Counted from the first letter of the stretch, positions 38,889 through 48,859 are shown. The stretch: 64,000 nucleotides of DNA from an uncultured Pseudomonadota bacterium (GCA_903829815.1 CAIKRR010000027.1:25112-89111); one strand, 5' to 3'. Translations and numbers: made by a program. Notes: generated by a model not told the origin, from the sequence alone.

Positions 38889-40278
38889 CCTTGCCATCAC
38901 CTCAGCCACGCTGGTCACCTCGAGCGGGCGGCGACACGCCACGATCGTGATCGATGAGGGCCGGATCAGTGCGCTGCTCGCGCCTGGCGCGGCATTCGAT
39001 GCACGCGAGGTCATCGACGCCTCGGGCCTCCTCGTGCTGCCCGGTCTGGTCGATGCCCATGTGCATCTGCGCGACCCCGGGCTCACCCACAAGGAAGACT
39101 TTGCCAGCGGCACCGCTGCGGCCGCGGTGGGTGGCATCACGACCGTGATGGTGATGCCCACCGACCGGCCCATGACGACGACGGCCGCGCTTCTCGAGGC
39201 GAAGCGCCATCTGGGCGAGGGTCGTGCGCAGGTGGACTTTGCACTGCAGGCGCTGGTGGGCCCGGGCACCGAACCGGGCGAGGTCGAGCGGCTTGCCGCG
39301 GCCGGCGCGATCTCATTCGAGCTCTTCCTCGCCGACATGGCGTCACCCATGCAGGTGAACACGGGCGCGGAACTGCTCGCCTGTCTGCGCGCCGTGGCGG
39401 CCACCGGTCGGGTGGCCGGCATCAGCGCCGGTGACGAGAGCATCGTGGCGGCACACACACAGACCGGCATGCACGAGCAGGCCAGCAGCCGCGAGGCGTT
39501 TCTGCGCTCACGACCCGCCGTGGCCGAGGCCATGGGCCTTGCGCGCGCACTCATCGCCGCCCAGGCCGCGGGGGCGCGCGTGCACATCCGTCAGATGAGC
39601 AGCGCGCAGGGGCTGGCGGTGCTCGAGGGACTGCGAGGCACAGGCAGCCTTGATGGCGAGCCCTCTGCCGGGCCGTCGGACGCCACTCGCATCGACGTGA
39701 CAAGCGAGGTCACGCCGCACAACCTGCTGCTCGACGAGGGCTTCGTGAAGGTGCTGGGGCCGGTGGCCAAGGTACTGCCCCCGTTGCGCCGCGCGCACGA
39801 CCTTGCCTGCTTGCGCACCGCCTTGCGTGAAGGGCGCATCGACATGGTGGCCACGGACCACGCGCCGCACCTGCCTGCCGAGAAAGCCGCCGGCGAGGTC
39901 GACCTGGCGCTGGCACCGGGCGGTCTCGCGGGTCTGCAGACCTGGCTCCCGCTCATGCTCTCGATGGTGTCTGACCGCCTGCTCGACGAGAGCACGCTGG
40001 TGCGTGTCTGCTGCGAAGCACCGGCACGTCGGTTCGGACTGTGGCCACGCAAGGGCTCGCTTGAACCCGGCGCCGATGCCGATCTCGTACTCATCGACCC
40101 ACGCCGCCCGCTCACCATCCGCAATGCCGATCAACTGAGTCGTGCAGCGCAAACGCCCTTTGACGGCCGCCAGACGCCAGCCACACCCGTACTCACCCTG
40201 CTGCGCGGCGAGGTCATTGCGCGCGAAGGCAAGGTGGTGGGCAGCGCACATGGGCGCTTTGTCGCGCCGGATGTGTAG
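38881..40278 (+). CDS. Dihydroorotase-like amidohydrolase with substituted metal ligands
   Basis: LVLPGLVDAHVHLRDPGLTHKEDF and VATDHAPHLPAEK intact, but ISFELFL (K to E), GISAGDES (H to S), VHIRQMSS (H to Q). Overlaps upstream gene by 8 nt. Confidence 0.88.
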   Translation: MHDLAITSATLVTSSGRRHATIVIDEGRISALLAPGAAFDAREVIDASGLLVLPGLVDAHVHLRDPGLTHKEDFASGTAAAAVGGITTVMVMPTDRPMTTTAALLEAKRHLGEGRAQVDFALQALVGPGTEPGEVERLAAAGAISFELFLADMASPMQVNTGAELLACLRAVAATGRVAGISAGDESIVAAHTQTGMHEQASSREAFLRSRPAVAEAMGLARALIAAQAAGARVHIRQMSSAQGLAVLEGLRGTGSLDGEPSAGPSDATRIDVTSEVTPHNLLLDEGFVKVLGPVAKVLPPLRRAHDLACLRTALREGRIDMVATDHAPHLPAEKAAGEVDLALAPGGLAGLQTWLPLMLSMVSDRLLDESTLVRVCCEAPARRFGLWPRKGSLEPGADADLVLIDPRRPLTIRNADQLSRAAQTPFDGRQTPATPVLTLLRGEVIAREGKVVGSAHGRFVAPDV

Positions 40279-40354
40279 CGCAAGGCCGGTCGATCGATGG
40301 TGAGACCACGAAACATCCGGATGCCAGTGAACTGAAAGCGCGGTGCGCAAGCCC

Positions 40355-41575
40355 TCAGAGCGCCACCGTCTCCAACCGCTCCACCACACCGGCCAGGGCT
40401 TCACAACCCAGGACGATGTCGGCCTCGTCGGTGTTCTCGACGATGTCGTGACTGCGCCCGCCGATGCTCGGAATGAACAGCATGGCCGCGGGCATCACAC
40501 GGCCGACAATCATCGCGTCATGACCCGCACCGCTCACCATGCGCATCGAAGGCACCGACAATGCCCCGGCCACACCATCGATCATCGCCACCAGGCGCGG
40601 ATCCATCAGCGTGGGCGTGCTGCGGGCGATCGGCTGCGCCGACACCACAACGCCGCCTCGCCCATCGGCGGCTGCAATCTGGGCACGGAAAGCCGCCTCG
40701 ACCCGATCGAGCACCGCCAGTTCGGTATCGCGAAACTCGACCACCATCGAGGCCTCGGCGGGCACCACATTGGCCGCACCGGGCAATACACTCATCACGC
40801 CGACGTTCCAGACGGTATCGGGTCCCCCCAGGCCAGCGATGGCCTCGTGCACCCAGTGCGCCAGACCGATGAGCGAACGCGCTGCATCACGACGCAGATT
40901 GATCGGCGTCGTACCCGCGTGGTCGGCCTGGCCCTTGCAGATCACCCGAAAACGGCGGATGCCGACGATGCCGGTGACCGCCCCCAGACGCAGGGCAGCC
41001 GCCTCGAGTCGCGGCCCCTGCTCGATATGGGCTTCGAGATAGGCCACATGCCGGGCCGGGTCGCGCAGCCACACCGCGCCGCCGTAGCCGGCGCGTTCGA
41101 TCGCCTGGGGCACGGTTTCGCCACCAGGGGTTCGCGCCGCCGCCAGTTCGCTCTCGGGCAGATCGGCACAGAAGGCACGGCTCCCGAGGCACGACAGATA
41201 GGTGCCCTCTTCATCCTGAAACGAGGCGACATCGACGCCCAGGGTCGCGGCACGACCTTGTTCGATGCGTGAGCGCGCAATCTCCAGACCGTAGATGACA
41301 CCCATCGCCCCGTCGAGCCAGCCGCCGCGCGGCACCGTGTCGGTATGCGAGCCGATGACCACGGCACGTGAGGCACCCGGCGTCACGCCCGCCACGTTGC
41401 CAACCCGGTCGATGCGCGCTTGCAACCCGGCCGATTGCATGCGCTCGACCAGCCACTGACGGGCCTCGATATCGGGCGCGGAGAAGGACACCCGGTCGAC
41501 CCCGGTACCACAGGCACCGAAGCGGGCCAGCGCGCGCAGATCGGCCATCAGACGGCCGGCATTGATACGACTCAT
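40355..41575 (-). CDS. M20 family Zn-dependent hydrolase (N-carbamoyl-L-amino-acid hydrolase/allantoate amidohydrolase-like)
   Basis: VDRVSFSAPDIEARQWLVERMQSAGL, VIGSHTDTVPRGGWLDGAMGVIYGLEIAR, FQDEEGTYLSCLGSRAF, LEAHIEQGPRLE, SGAGHDAM. Confidence 0.9.
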   Translation of the reverse strand: MSRINAGRLMADLRALARFGACGTGVDRVSFSAPDIEARQWLVERMQSAGLQARIDRVGNVAGVTPGASRAVVIGSHTDTVPRGGWLDGAMGVIYGLEIARSRIEQGRAATLGVDVASFQDEEGTYLSCLGSRAFCADLPESELAAARTPGGETVPQAIERAGYGGAVWLRDPARHVAYLEAHIEQGPRLEAAALRLGAVTGIVGIRRFRVICKGQADHAGTTPINLRRDAARSLIGLAHWVHEAIAGLGGPDTVWNVGVMSVLPGAANVVPAEASMVVEFRDTELAVLDRVEAAFRAQIAAADGRGGVVVSAQPIARSTPTLMDPRLVAMIDGVAGALSVPSMRMVSGAGHDAMIVGRVMPAAMLFIPSIGGRSHDIVENTDEADIVLGCEALAGVVERLETVAL

Positions 41576-41578
41576 GAG

Positions 41579-42298
41579 TCAGACCTCCATCAGGCGCCCA
41601 AGCCCAGAGGGCCGCGCCGCGACACCTGCCACCCGCAAGGCCGACCAGAGCAGCGTCTGATTGGATCCGAGTACCGGTATCCCGCAACGTGACTCGAGCG
41701 CCTCGATGCTGCCAAAGGTGGGCAGGTCGGTGGCGAGCAGGACGATGGCCTGCGCGCCGCGAGCGGCAATGGTGCCGACAAAATCGGTCAGGCGCGCATT
41801 GTCGACCGTGGGTACTTCACGCATCTGCACGATATCGAGCGTGGCATGGCCGGTGATCGTGTAGCCGGCCTGCTCGAAGAAGGCCGGCGCAAGATCGTGA
41901 ATGGCCTTCGGATACGGTGTGCCGAGGGCAAAGCGCTGCACCCCCAGCGCGGCGAGTGCATCGCGCAGTGCGGTCCACGCCGACAGGCAGGGCGTGCCGG
42001 TGCGCGCCGAGAGCGCCGCCATCTTCTCTTCGCTCCACTGCCGGTTCATGATGAAAGTGGTGACCATGTCGGCGTAGGCGATGACATCGACGCCGGTGGC
42101 TGCCAGTTCATCGACCGCGCGCTCGACCTCGGCCTCCATGCGCTCGATCGCCTCGTGGGTGAGCGCGCCGCGCGCCATGATGCGGGTGGCGTAAGCCGCC
42201 ACGCCCGCGGGCAGCCGCGACCACCATTCCGGTTCGATCACCGAATTGTTGGCGGGCACCACGACGCCGATGCGACCACCCGCGCCATAGACCGGCAT
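41579..42298 (-). CDS. Maleate isomerase/Asp-Glu racemase superfamily protein lacking canonical Cys pair
   Basis: GRIGVVVPANNSVIEPEWWSRLPAGVAAYATRI...IAYADMVTTFIMN...FALGTPYPKAIHDLAPAFFEQAGYTITGH...IVLLATDLPTFGSIEALE. Confidence 0.78.
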   Translation of the reverse strand: MPVYGAGGRIGVVVPANNSVIEPEWWSRLPAGVAAYATRIMARGALTHEAIERMEAEVERAVDELAATGVDVIAYADMVTTFIMNRQWSEEKMAALSARTGTPCLSAWTALRDALAALGVQRFALGTPYPKAIHDLAPAFFEQAGYTITGHATLDIVQMREVPTVDNARLTDFVGTIAARGAQAIVLLATDLPTFGSIEALESRCGIPVLGSNQTLLWSALRVAGVAARPSGLGRLMEV

Positions 42299-42317
42299 TG
42301 CAGCACCTCGCCCGAGC

Positions 42318-43310
42318 TCAGTCGGGGGTGGCATTGGAGAGCCTGATGGCCAGCGCCCAGCGGGCGATTTCACGATCGAGAAACACACCGAACTCGGGCC
42401 CATTCATGAACTGCACCGTCATGCCGGTCTTTTCGAAGGTCTGCACGACCTCGGGCAGCGCAACGATGCGGCGCAATTCAGCCTCGAGACGCGCAACGAT
42501 GGTGGGGGGCGTCCCAGCAGGAGCCATGATGCCGGTCCAGCCGCCCATTTCCATCTGCGGATAGCCCTGCTCGATCATGGTGGGCACATCGGGCAGGAGC
42601 GGGCTGCGTTGGGCGCTGGTGACCGCCAGCGCACGGATCTTGCCGGCGCGGATGTTCTGGTAGGAGATCGACAGCGAATCGAACATGAAATCGACATCGC
42701 CCGCGAGAATGGCTGCCGTGGCGGCCGGTGCGCCGCGAAACGGCACATGGAGGGCATCGTATTTCGCGTAGTACTTCATCAGCTCACCCGAGAGCTGGAT
42801 GGTGGTGCCGGTACCGTTGGAGGCAAAGTTGAGCTTGCCCGGATTGCGCCGCGCAAACTCGACGAACTCGGCCACGCTGCGTGCGCTGATGCGACTGCCC
42901 ACCACCAGCACATTGGGTACGCTGCCAAGGAGCGCGATCGGAACGAAATCGCGCTTCATGTCAAAAGGCACCGAAGGATAGAGCGTGACGCTGATCGCGT
43001 TGGGCGGGCCGGCCAGGAGCAGCGTGTGGCCGTCAGGGTTCGCCTTGGCCACGTAGTCGGTGCCGATGTTGCCGCCCGAGCCCGAGCGATTCTCGACCAC
43101 CACCGGTTGCCCGAGTACCTCACCCAGCCTGGGCGCAACCACCCGCGCGCTGAAGTCGGTGATACCCCCGGGTGGGAAATTCACGATCAGGCGCACGGCC
43201 CGCGTGGGCCAGGCCTGCGGCTGGGCGAGCGCCGCTACCGCAAAGAGACTGGCAGCGCCAACGCCCGCAAGCAGCAGGGTGGCGCGCAGCAATGGGCGAG
43301 ATGAGGTCAT
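42318..43310 (-). CDS. Bug/TctC family substrate-binding protein
   Basis: WPTRAVRLIVNFPPGGITDFSARVVAPRLGEVLGQPVVVENRSGSGGNIGTDYVAKANPDGHTLLL. Confidence 0.92.
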   Translation of the reverse strand: MTSSRPLLRATLLLAGVGAASLFAVAALAQPQAWPTRAVRLIVNFPPGGITDFSARVVAPRLGEVLGQPVVVENRSGSGGNIGTDYVAKANPDGHTLLLAGPPNAISVTLYPSVPFDMKRDFVPIALLGSVPNVLVVGSRISARSVAEFVEFARRNPGKLNFASNGTGTTIQLSGELMKYYAKYDALHVPFRGAPAATAAILAGDVDFMFDSLSISYQNIRAGKIRALAVTSAQRSPLLPDVPTMIEQGYPQMEMGGWTGIMAPAGTPPTIVARLEAELRRIVALPEVVQTFEKTGMTVQFMNGPEFGVFLDREIARWALAIRLSNATPD

Positions 43311-43374
43311 GGTGTCTCTGGTCTTCTGGTGAATCAGGCCGTCGTATTGTAGGGGCAGCACCGCCACCCCGGGC

Positions 43375-44382
43375 TCAGTCAGCCGTTGCGCCGGATACCT
43401 TGACCATGCGGCCCCAGGTAACCAGTTCGTCGCGCATCAGTTGCCGAAAACTCGCCGGGGTGCTGGTCATGGGCTCGAGGCCATTGCGAGAAAGCACCTG
43501 GTCGACGAACTCGGCCGAACGCACCACCCGGGTGATATCGGCAGCGATTCGCTCGACCAGCGGCTCGGGAATATGCGCCGGCCCCACCACGCCAAACCAC
43601 GAGGTCACCGCGAGGCCCTGCACCCCCTGCTCGCGCACGGTGGGAAACTCGGGGCGTGAGGCCAGCCGACCGGGCGTGGTCGCGGCCAGCACGCGCAGCT
43701 TGCCCTGACGCACGAAGGGGTCGGCCACGTTGAGGTTGACCACCATCAAGGCGATCTCGCCGCTCACCAGATCAGTCATCGCAGGGGATGCCCCCTTGTA
43801 GGGCACGTGCACGAGATCGATGCCGTTCACCTGGCGAAAGTTCTCGATGGCAATGTGCGCATACGTACCCACCCCCATGGTGCCGTAACTGAGTGCACCT
43901 GGACGCGACTTGGCCAGCGCAACGAGTTCGCGCATGTTTCTTGCCGCTATCGCCGCGTTGACCACCAGCACCGGAAAGTTCTCGGCCACCAGCGCCACCG
44001 GCGTGAAATCGCGCAAGGTGTCGTAGGGGAGATTGCGGTACAGGTGCGGATTCACCACGAAGGTGGCCGCTTCGGTCAGGAACAAGGTATGTCCGTCGGG
44101 GGCCGACTTCACCAGCATCTCGGCAGCGATGATCTTGCCTGCGCCGGGCTTGTTTTCAATCAGTACCGGATAACCCCAGGTCTGCGCCAGGCGCTGACCC
44201 AGCATGCGCCCGAGCAGATCAGTGACGCCACCCGGCGGGCTCGGGAGGATGATCTTGACCGGGTGGGTCGGAAAGGGGGGTGCCGAAGGCGCACCCGCGG
44301 GCGATACGGCACCCTGTGCCCATACCGAGGAACCGCCCAGCGCAAGCACGAGCAGGGACAGACCCAGGCGCCAACGACCCAC
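43375..44382 (-). CDS. Bug/TctC family substrate-binding protein
   Basis: FPTHPVKIILPSPPGGVTDLLGRMLGQRLAQTWGYPVLIENKPGAGKIIAAEMLVKSAPDGHTLFL; GTG at 44382 preferred (GGAGG 6 nt upstream, good signal peptide MGRWRLGLSLLVLALGGSSVWAQ). Confidence 0.88.
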   Translation of the reverse strand: MGRWRLGLSLLVLALGGSSVWAQGAVSPAGAPSAPPFPTHPVKIILPSPPGGVTDLLGRMLGQRLAQTWGYPVLIENKPGAGKIIAAEMLVKSAPDGHTLFLTEAATFVVNPHLYRNLPYDTLRDFTPVALVAENFPVLVVNAAIAARNMRELVALAKSRPGALSYGTMGVGTYAHIAIENFRQVNGIDLVHVPYKGASPAMTDLVSGEIALMVVNLNVADPFVRQGKLRVLAATTPGRLASRPEFPTVREQGVQGLAVTSWFGVVGPAHIPEPLVERIAADITRVVRSAEFVDQVLSRNGLEPMTSTPASFRQLMRDELVTWGRMVKVSGATAD

Positions 44383-44395
44383 GCCCCGCCTCCGA

Positions 44396-45361
44396 TCAGA
44401 CGCCGAAACGCGGCAGGAGCCGCAGGGCATTGTCACGCTCGATCGCCCGCAGATCGGCGGCGTTCAAGTTGAGTGCGGCCAGTTGATCGACCCAGATCTG
44501 CGGCGACCAGAATGGAAAGTCGGTACCAAAGAGGAGCTGCGACACCCCGAAGAGTTCGCGCGCTGCATTGAACGACACGGTGTTGGTGGCATTGACGATG
44601 TCGTAGTACTGGCGCCTGAATTCGTAGAGGGCACCGTGCGGAATGCTTGCCGCCAGCTCCTTGCGGGTGCCGGCAACCGCGGCCATGCGCCCGGCCAGCA
44701 TCGGCAACGCACCACCCGCATGCGAGAAGATGAAGCGGATGTCGGGACAACGGCTGAAGGTGCCACTGAAGAGCAGCGAGGCCACCGCCCGCGTCGTGTC
44801 AAAGGGAAACTCGAGTGTCGGCGCAGGCAGTTCAGGCATCACGCCGGCACAGTAATCGGCCGCATGCGGGTGAAAGTAGACGACCGCCTTGCGCCGGTTG
44901 AGTTCGTCGAACACCGGCGCGAGCTTCGCATCACCGGGCCACATCGCGCCGTAGTTGGTCATGAGGCCGAAGCCGTCGGCCTTGAGAACATCGCAGGCGT
45001 ACTCGATCTCGCGCAGGCTGCCATCGACATCGGGCAGGGGCAGCGCGGCAAAGTTGCCGAAACGACCCGGATAGTCGCGCGCCATCTGCGCAGCATACTC
45101 GTTGCACTCGCGCGAAATTTCGATCGAATCGGCGGCATGCCCGAACCAGCAACCGGGCGAGGATATCGACGTGATCGAGGTGGCAATACCCGAACGGTCC
45201 ATGGCCTCGATGGCGATCGTGGGCGTCCACTCGACCATCTTCGGCATGTGCACATGCGCAATGCGCTCGATCTCGTCACGGCGGCGCGCGAGGTAACGCG
45301 GCGGCACGATGTGGTGATGGGTGTCGATGCGATGCGCTGCAGGCATGTGGCTGGCCGTCAT
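44396..45361 (-). CDS. ACMSD-type amidohydrolase (amidohydro_2 family)
   Basis: HRIDTHHHIVPPRYL, KAVVYFHPHAADYC, IRFIFSHAGGALPMLAGRM, LLFGTDFPFWSPQ. Confidence 0.87.
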   Translation of the reverse strand: MTASHMPAAHRIDTHHHIVPPRYLARRRDEIERIAHVHMPKMVEWTPTIAIEAMDRSGIATSITSISSPGCWFGHAADSIEISRECNEYAAQMARDYPGRFGNFAALPLPDVDGSLREIEYACDVLKADGFGLMTNYGAMWPGDAKLAPVFDELNRRKAVVYFHPHAADYCAGVMPELPAPTLEFPFDTTRAVASLLFSGTFSRCPDIRFIFSHAGGALPMLAGRMAAVAGTRKELAASIPHGALYEFRRQYYDIVNATNTVSFNAARELFGVSQLLFGTDFPFWSPQIWVDQLAALNLNAADLRAIERDNALRLLPRFGV

Positions 45362-45488
45362 GGTTGTCTCCCCTGTCGCCCTGTCGAGGTACGGGCGAAA
45401 TACGATGATACGCGAGCGATCACGCCCGGCGGACCTGCTCGTTTATCATGGGGTCCCGCCAGAGATTCGGCTTTACCGGCAGCACCTC

Positions 45489-47852
45489 GTGGACACCATC
45501 GATCGGCCCGGCACCCCCGGAGACTCTGTCGGACAGCCCGTCCGACGCAAGGAAGACCTGCGACTCGTCACCGGGCGCGGTCAGTTCAGCGATGACTTCA
45601 GCCTCGAGGGCCAGACCTATGCCGTGATGGTGCGCTCGCCACACCCGCATGCCCGCATCCGCGCCATCGACGCGCGCCGGGCGGCCGCCCTGCCCGGTGT
45701 GCTCGGGGTCTTCACCGGGGCCGACTGCGCCGCTGACGGCCTGGGTGCCATTCCGCACAGCCCGGTGCCCTCGACCCGTCACGACATGAAATTGCATGGC
45801 CGCGACGGCACCCCGGTCTTCATCGGGCCCCACCTGCTGCTGCCCGCCGACCGCGCGCGCCATGTCGGCGAGGCCGTCGCGATGGTCGTTGCCGATACCC
45901 CAGGACGCGCGATGGACGCGGCCGAAGCGGTCGAGGTCGACTACGAATCCCTGCCCTGGATCTCGCAGTGGCACCAGGCACTCGAACCCGGCGCGCCGGT
46001 CGTATGGGATGAAGCCCCCGACAACACCCCGGTCGATACCTGGTTTGGCGACAAGACGGGTACGGAAGCTGCCTTTGCCGGCGCCGACCATGTGGTGCGC
46101 CTCGACCTGCACATCGATCGGGTCACCGCAGTCGCGATGGAGCCACGCGCAGCGCTCGGCTCGTTCGATGCCGCGACCGGTCGTTACACGCTCTACGCCG
46201 GCAGTGGTGGCGCGGTGCGCCAGAAGCGCGAACTGGCGAGCGTGCTGGGTACCGACCCGGACAATGTGCGGGTGCTCTCCTTCGATGTCGGAGGCAACTT
46301 CGGCTCGCGCAACCGCGCCTTCGTCGAGTTTGGCCTGGTGCTGTGGGCCTCGCGCAAGATCGGTCGTCCGGTGAAATTCACCGCAACCCGCTCGGAGTCG
46401 TTTCTGTCCGACTACCAGGGACGCGATCTGGCCACGACGGTCGAACTGGCGCTGCGGGCCGATGGCCGCTTTCTGGCCCTGCGCGCCTCCAACGTGAGCA
46501 ATCTGGGCGCACGCTGCGTCTCGCTATCGCCCTTGAGCAAGGGCTCAGGCCTGGTGACGGGCTCCTACGACATTCCGGTCGCCAGCCTGCGCAGCCGGGC
46601 GGTCTTCACCAACACCATGCCCACCCAGGCCTATCGCAGTTCGGGGCGCCCCGAGGTCACTTACGCGATCGAGCGTCTGGTCGACCAGGCCGCGGCGCAA
46701 CTGGGGTTCGATCGGGTCGAACTGCGGCGCATGAATCTCGTGCGCGACGCGGCCTTTCCCTACCGCAACGGCACCGGTGCGGTGTACGACAGCGGCGAGT
46801 ACACAGGCAATCTCGACCGCGCCCTGGCGCTGGCCGACTGGGACGGCTTTGCCGCACGACGCAGCGCCGCCGAGGCGCGCGGCAAGCTGCTCGGCCGCGG
46901 CCTTGCGCATTACGTCGAGTCCTCGATCGGCTCACCCCTGGAGCGGGTCGAACTGCGGGTTGATCAGGCCGGCGCCGTGCGTCTGGTCATTGGCACACAG
47001 CCCACCGGACAGGGCCACGAGACAAGCTTTGCCCAAGTGGCCGCAGCGCAACTCGGGATCGCCATGAGCGCGATCGACGTAGTGACCGCCGATACCGACA
47101 TCGTGAAGGCCGGTGGCGGTTCACACTCGGGCCGCTCGATGCGCCATGCGGGCACCGTGATCAGCAAGGCCACGGTGATGCTCATCGAGCAGGCTCGGCG
47201 CGAGGCGGCGCAGGTGCTCGAAACTGCACTCGATGACATCACCTTCGAGGATGGGCGCTTCTTCGTGGCAGGCACCGACCGCGGCCTTGACTGGTTCGAA
47301 CTCGCGCAGCGCATCGCCACCCGCACTGTGCTCGAAGTGGCGGCCGACAACGAGATGCATGACCCGGTGTTTCCCAACGGGTGCACCGCGTGCGAGTGCG
47401 AAATCGACCCCGATACCGGCGAGATGGTCATCACGCGTTATGCCGCGATCGACGACGTAGGACGCTGCATCAACCCGATGATCGTGCATGGCCAGACCCA
47501 CGGTGGCATCGCACAAGGCGTGGGCCAGGCGGTGGGCGAGCACTTCGCCATCGACCGCGAGTCAGGCCAACCGGTGTGCGGCTCGCTGATGGACTACTGC
47601 CTGCCGCGTGCCGACACCCTGCCCTCGTTCGCCACGCAGATCGTGGAAGTGCTCTCGCCCACCAATCCACTGGGCATCAAGGCGGGTGGCGAAGGGGGCA
47701 CCACACCGGCGCTTGCCGTGATCGTCAGTGCCGTGCTCGATGCGCTGCGCCCCCTCGGTGTCCAGACCATCGACATGCCGGTCACGCCACAGAAACTGTG
47801 GCGCGTCATTCACGAAGCACGCGCACGAACAGGCGCGCGAGTGGGCTCGTGA
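45489..47852 (+). CDS. Xanthine dehydrogenase family molybdopterin-binding subunit (no FAD/Fe-S partner adjacent)
   Basis: VGQPVRRKEDLRLVTGRGQFSDDFSLEGQTYAVMVRSPHPHARI, FDVGGNFGSRNRAFVEFGLVLWAS, PLGIKAGGEGG. Start uncertain (GTG 45489 or ATG 45405). Confidence 0.9.
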   Translation: MDTIDRPGTPGDSVGQPVRRKEDLRLVTGRGQFSDDFSLEGQTYAVMVRSPHPHARIRAIDARRAAALPGVLGVFTGADCAADGLGAIPHSPVPSTRHDMKLHGRDGTPVFIGPHLLLPADRARHVGEAVAMVVADTPGRAMDAAEAVEVDYESLPWISQWHQALEPGAPVVWDEAPDNTPVDTWFGDKTGTEAAFAGADHVVRLDLHIDRVTAVAMEPRAALGSFDAATGRYTLYAGSGGAVRQKRELASVLGTDPDNVRVLSFDVGGNFGSRNRAFVEFGLVLWASRKIGRPVKFTATRSESFLSDYQGRDLATTVELALRADGRFLALRASNVSNLGARCVSLSPLSKGSGLVTGSYDIPVASLRSRAVFTNTMPTQAYRSSGRPEVTYAIERLVDQAAAQLGFDRVELRRMNLVRDAAFPYRNGTGAVYDSGEYTGNLDRALALADWDGFAARRSAAEARGKLLGRGLAHYVESSIGSPLERVELRVDQAGAVRLVIGTQPTGQGHETSFAQVAAAQLGIAMSAIDVVTADTDIVKAGGGSHSGRSMRHAGTVISKATVMLIEQARREAAQVLETALDDITFEDGRFFVAGTDRGLDWFELAQRIATRTVLEVAADNEMHDPVFPNGCTACECEIDPDTGEMVITRYAAIDDVGRCINPMIVHGQTHGGIAQGVGQAVGEHFAIDRESGQPVCGSLMDYCLPRADTLPSFATQIVEVLSPTNPLGIKAGGEGGTTPALAVIVSAVLDALRPLGVQTIDMPVTPQKLWRVIHEARARTGARVGS

Positions 47853-48859
47853 GACAGTCGCTGGTCAGAGTCGCACTGCGCAGAACGACCCTCGCGCTGA
47901 CAGCCTGCGTGTTGCTCGTCTCCCCCGGTTTGCATGCGGCGCAGGCTGCCGACGGGCCGGCCAGCTACCCGCGGGGCCCGGTGCGCTACGTAGTGCCGTT
48001 TCCGGTGGGCGGTGGGGTGGATGTGGCCGGGCGCATCCTCGCGCAGCGCCTGGCCGAGCACTTCGGCAAGCCCTTCGTGGTCGAGAATCGGGGTGGTGCC
48101 AACGGCAACATCGGCACCGAAGTGGTCGCCCATGCAGCCCCCGATGGCATGACGCTCCTCTTCACCGGGGCGGGCTTCGTGACCAACCCCAGCCTCTACT
48201 CGAAGATTCCCTACGATCCGATTCGCGACTTCGCCCCGGTGGCGATGATGGCCTTCGGGCCGAACGTGCTCGTCGTGAACGCCTCGCTACCGGTAAAGAG
48301 CGTGCAGGAACTCATCGCGCTGGCGCGGGCCAGGCCCGACCAGATCGGCTTTGCCGGCTCAGGCAACGGCAGCACGCCGCACCTGGCCGGTGAGCTGATG
48401 AACCAGATCGCGGGCATCCGCATGGTGCACATCCCCTACCGCGGCACAGGGCCTGCCCTGGTGGCGATTCTCGGGGGCGAGGCGCCGGTGATGTTTCTCC
48501 CGGCCATCAATGCCGGGCCCAACATCGCCAGTGGCCGCCTGCGGGCGCTGGCGGTCACCAGCCGCGAACGACTGCAGAGCCTGCCCCAGGTGCCCACGGT
48601 TGCCGAGTCGGGCCTGCCCGGTTACGAGTCGGCGCAGTGGTATGGCGTACTGGCCCCAGCCGGCACCGATGCGGCCATTCTCAATGCGCTGAATGCGGCC
48701 ATTGCACGGATCATGCACACGAGCGACATGCAGGCCCGCATGCATGAAGACGGGCTGGTGCCGATCGGTGGCAGCCGCGAGCAGTTTGCCGCGCTGATCA
48801 CCAGCGAAATCACCAAGTGGGCCAAGGTCATCAAGCTCTCGGGCGCTCGGGTCGACTGA
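47849..48859 (+). CDS. Bug/TctC family substrate-binding protein
   Basis: YPRGPVRYVVPFPVGGGVDVAGRILAQRLAEHFGKPFVVENRGGANGNIGTEVVAHAAPDGMTLLF; GTGA overlap with upstream Mo subunit. Confidence 0.92.
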   Translation: MRQSLVRVALRRTTLALTACVLLVSPGLHAAQAADGPASYPRGPVRYVVPFPVGGGVDVAGRILAQRLAEHFGKPFVVENRGGANGNIGTEVVAHAAPDGMTLLFTGAGFVTNPSLYSKIPYDPIRDFAPVAMMAFGPNVLVVNASLPVKSVQELIALARARPDQIGFAGSGNGSTPHLAGELMNQIAGIRMVHIPYRGTGPALVAILGGEAPVMFLPAINAGPNIASGRLRALAVTSRERLQSLPQVPTVAESGLPGYESAQWYGVLAPAGTDAAILNALNAAIARIMHTSDMQARMHEDGLVPIGGSREQFAALITSEITKWAKVIKLSGARVD

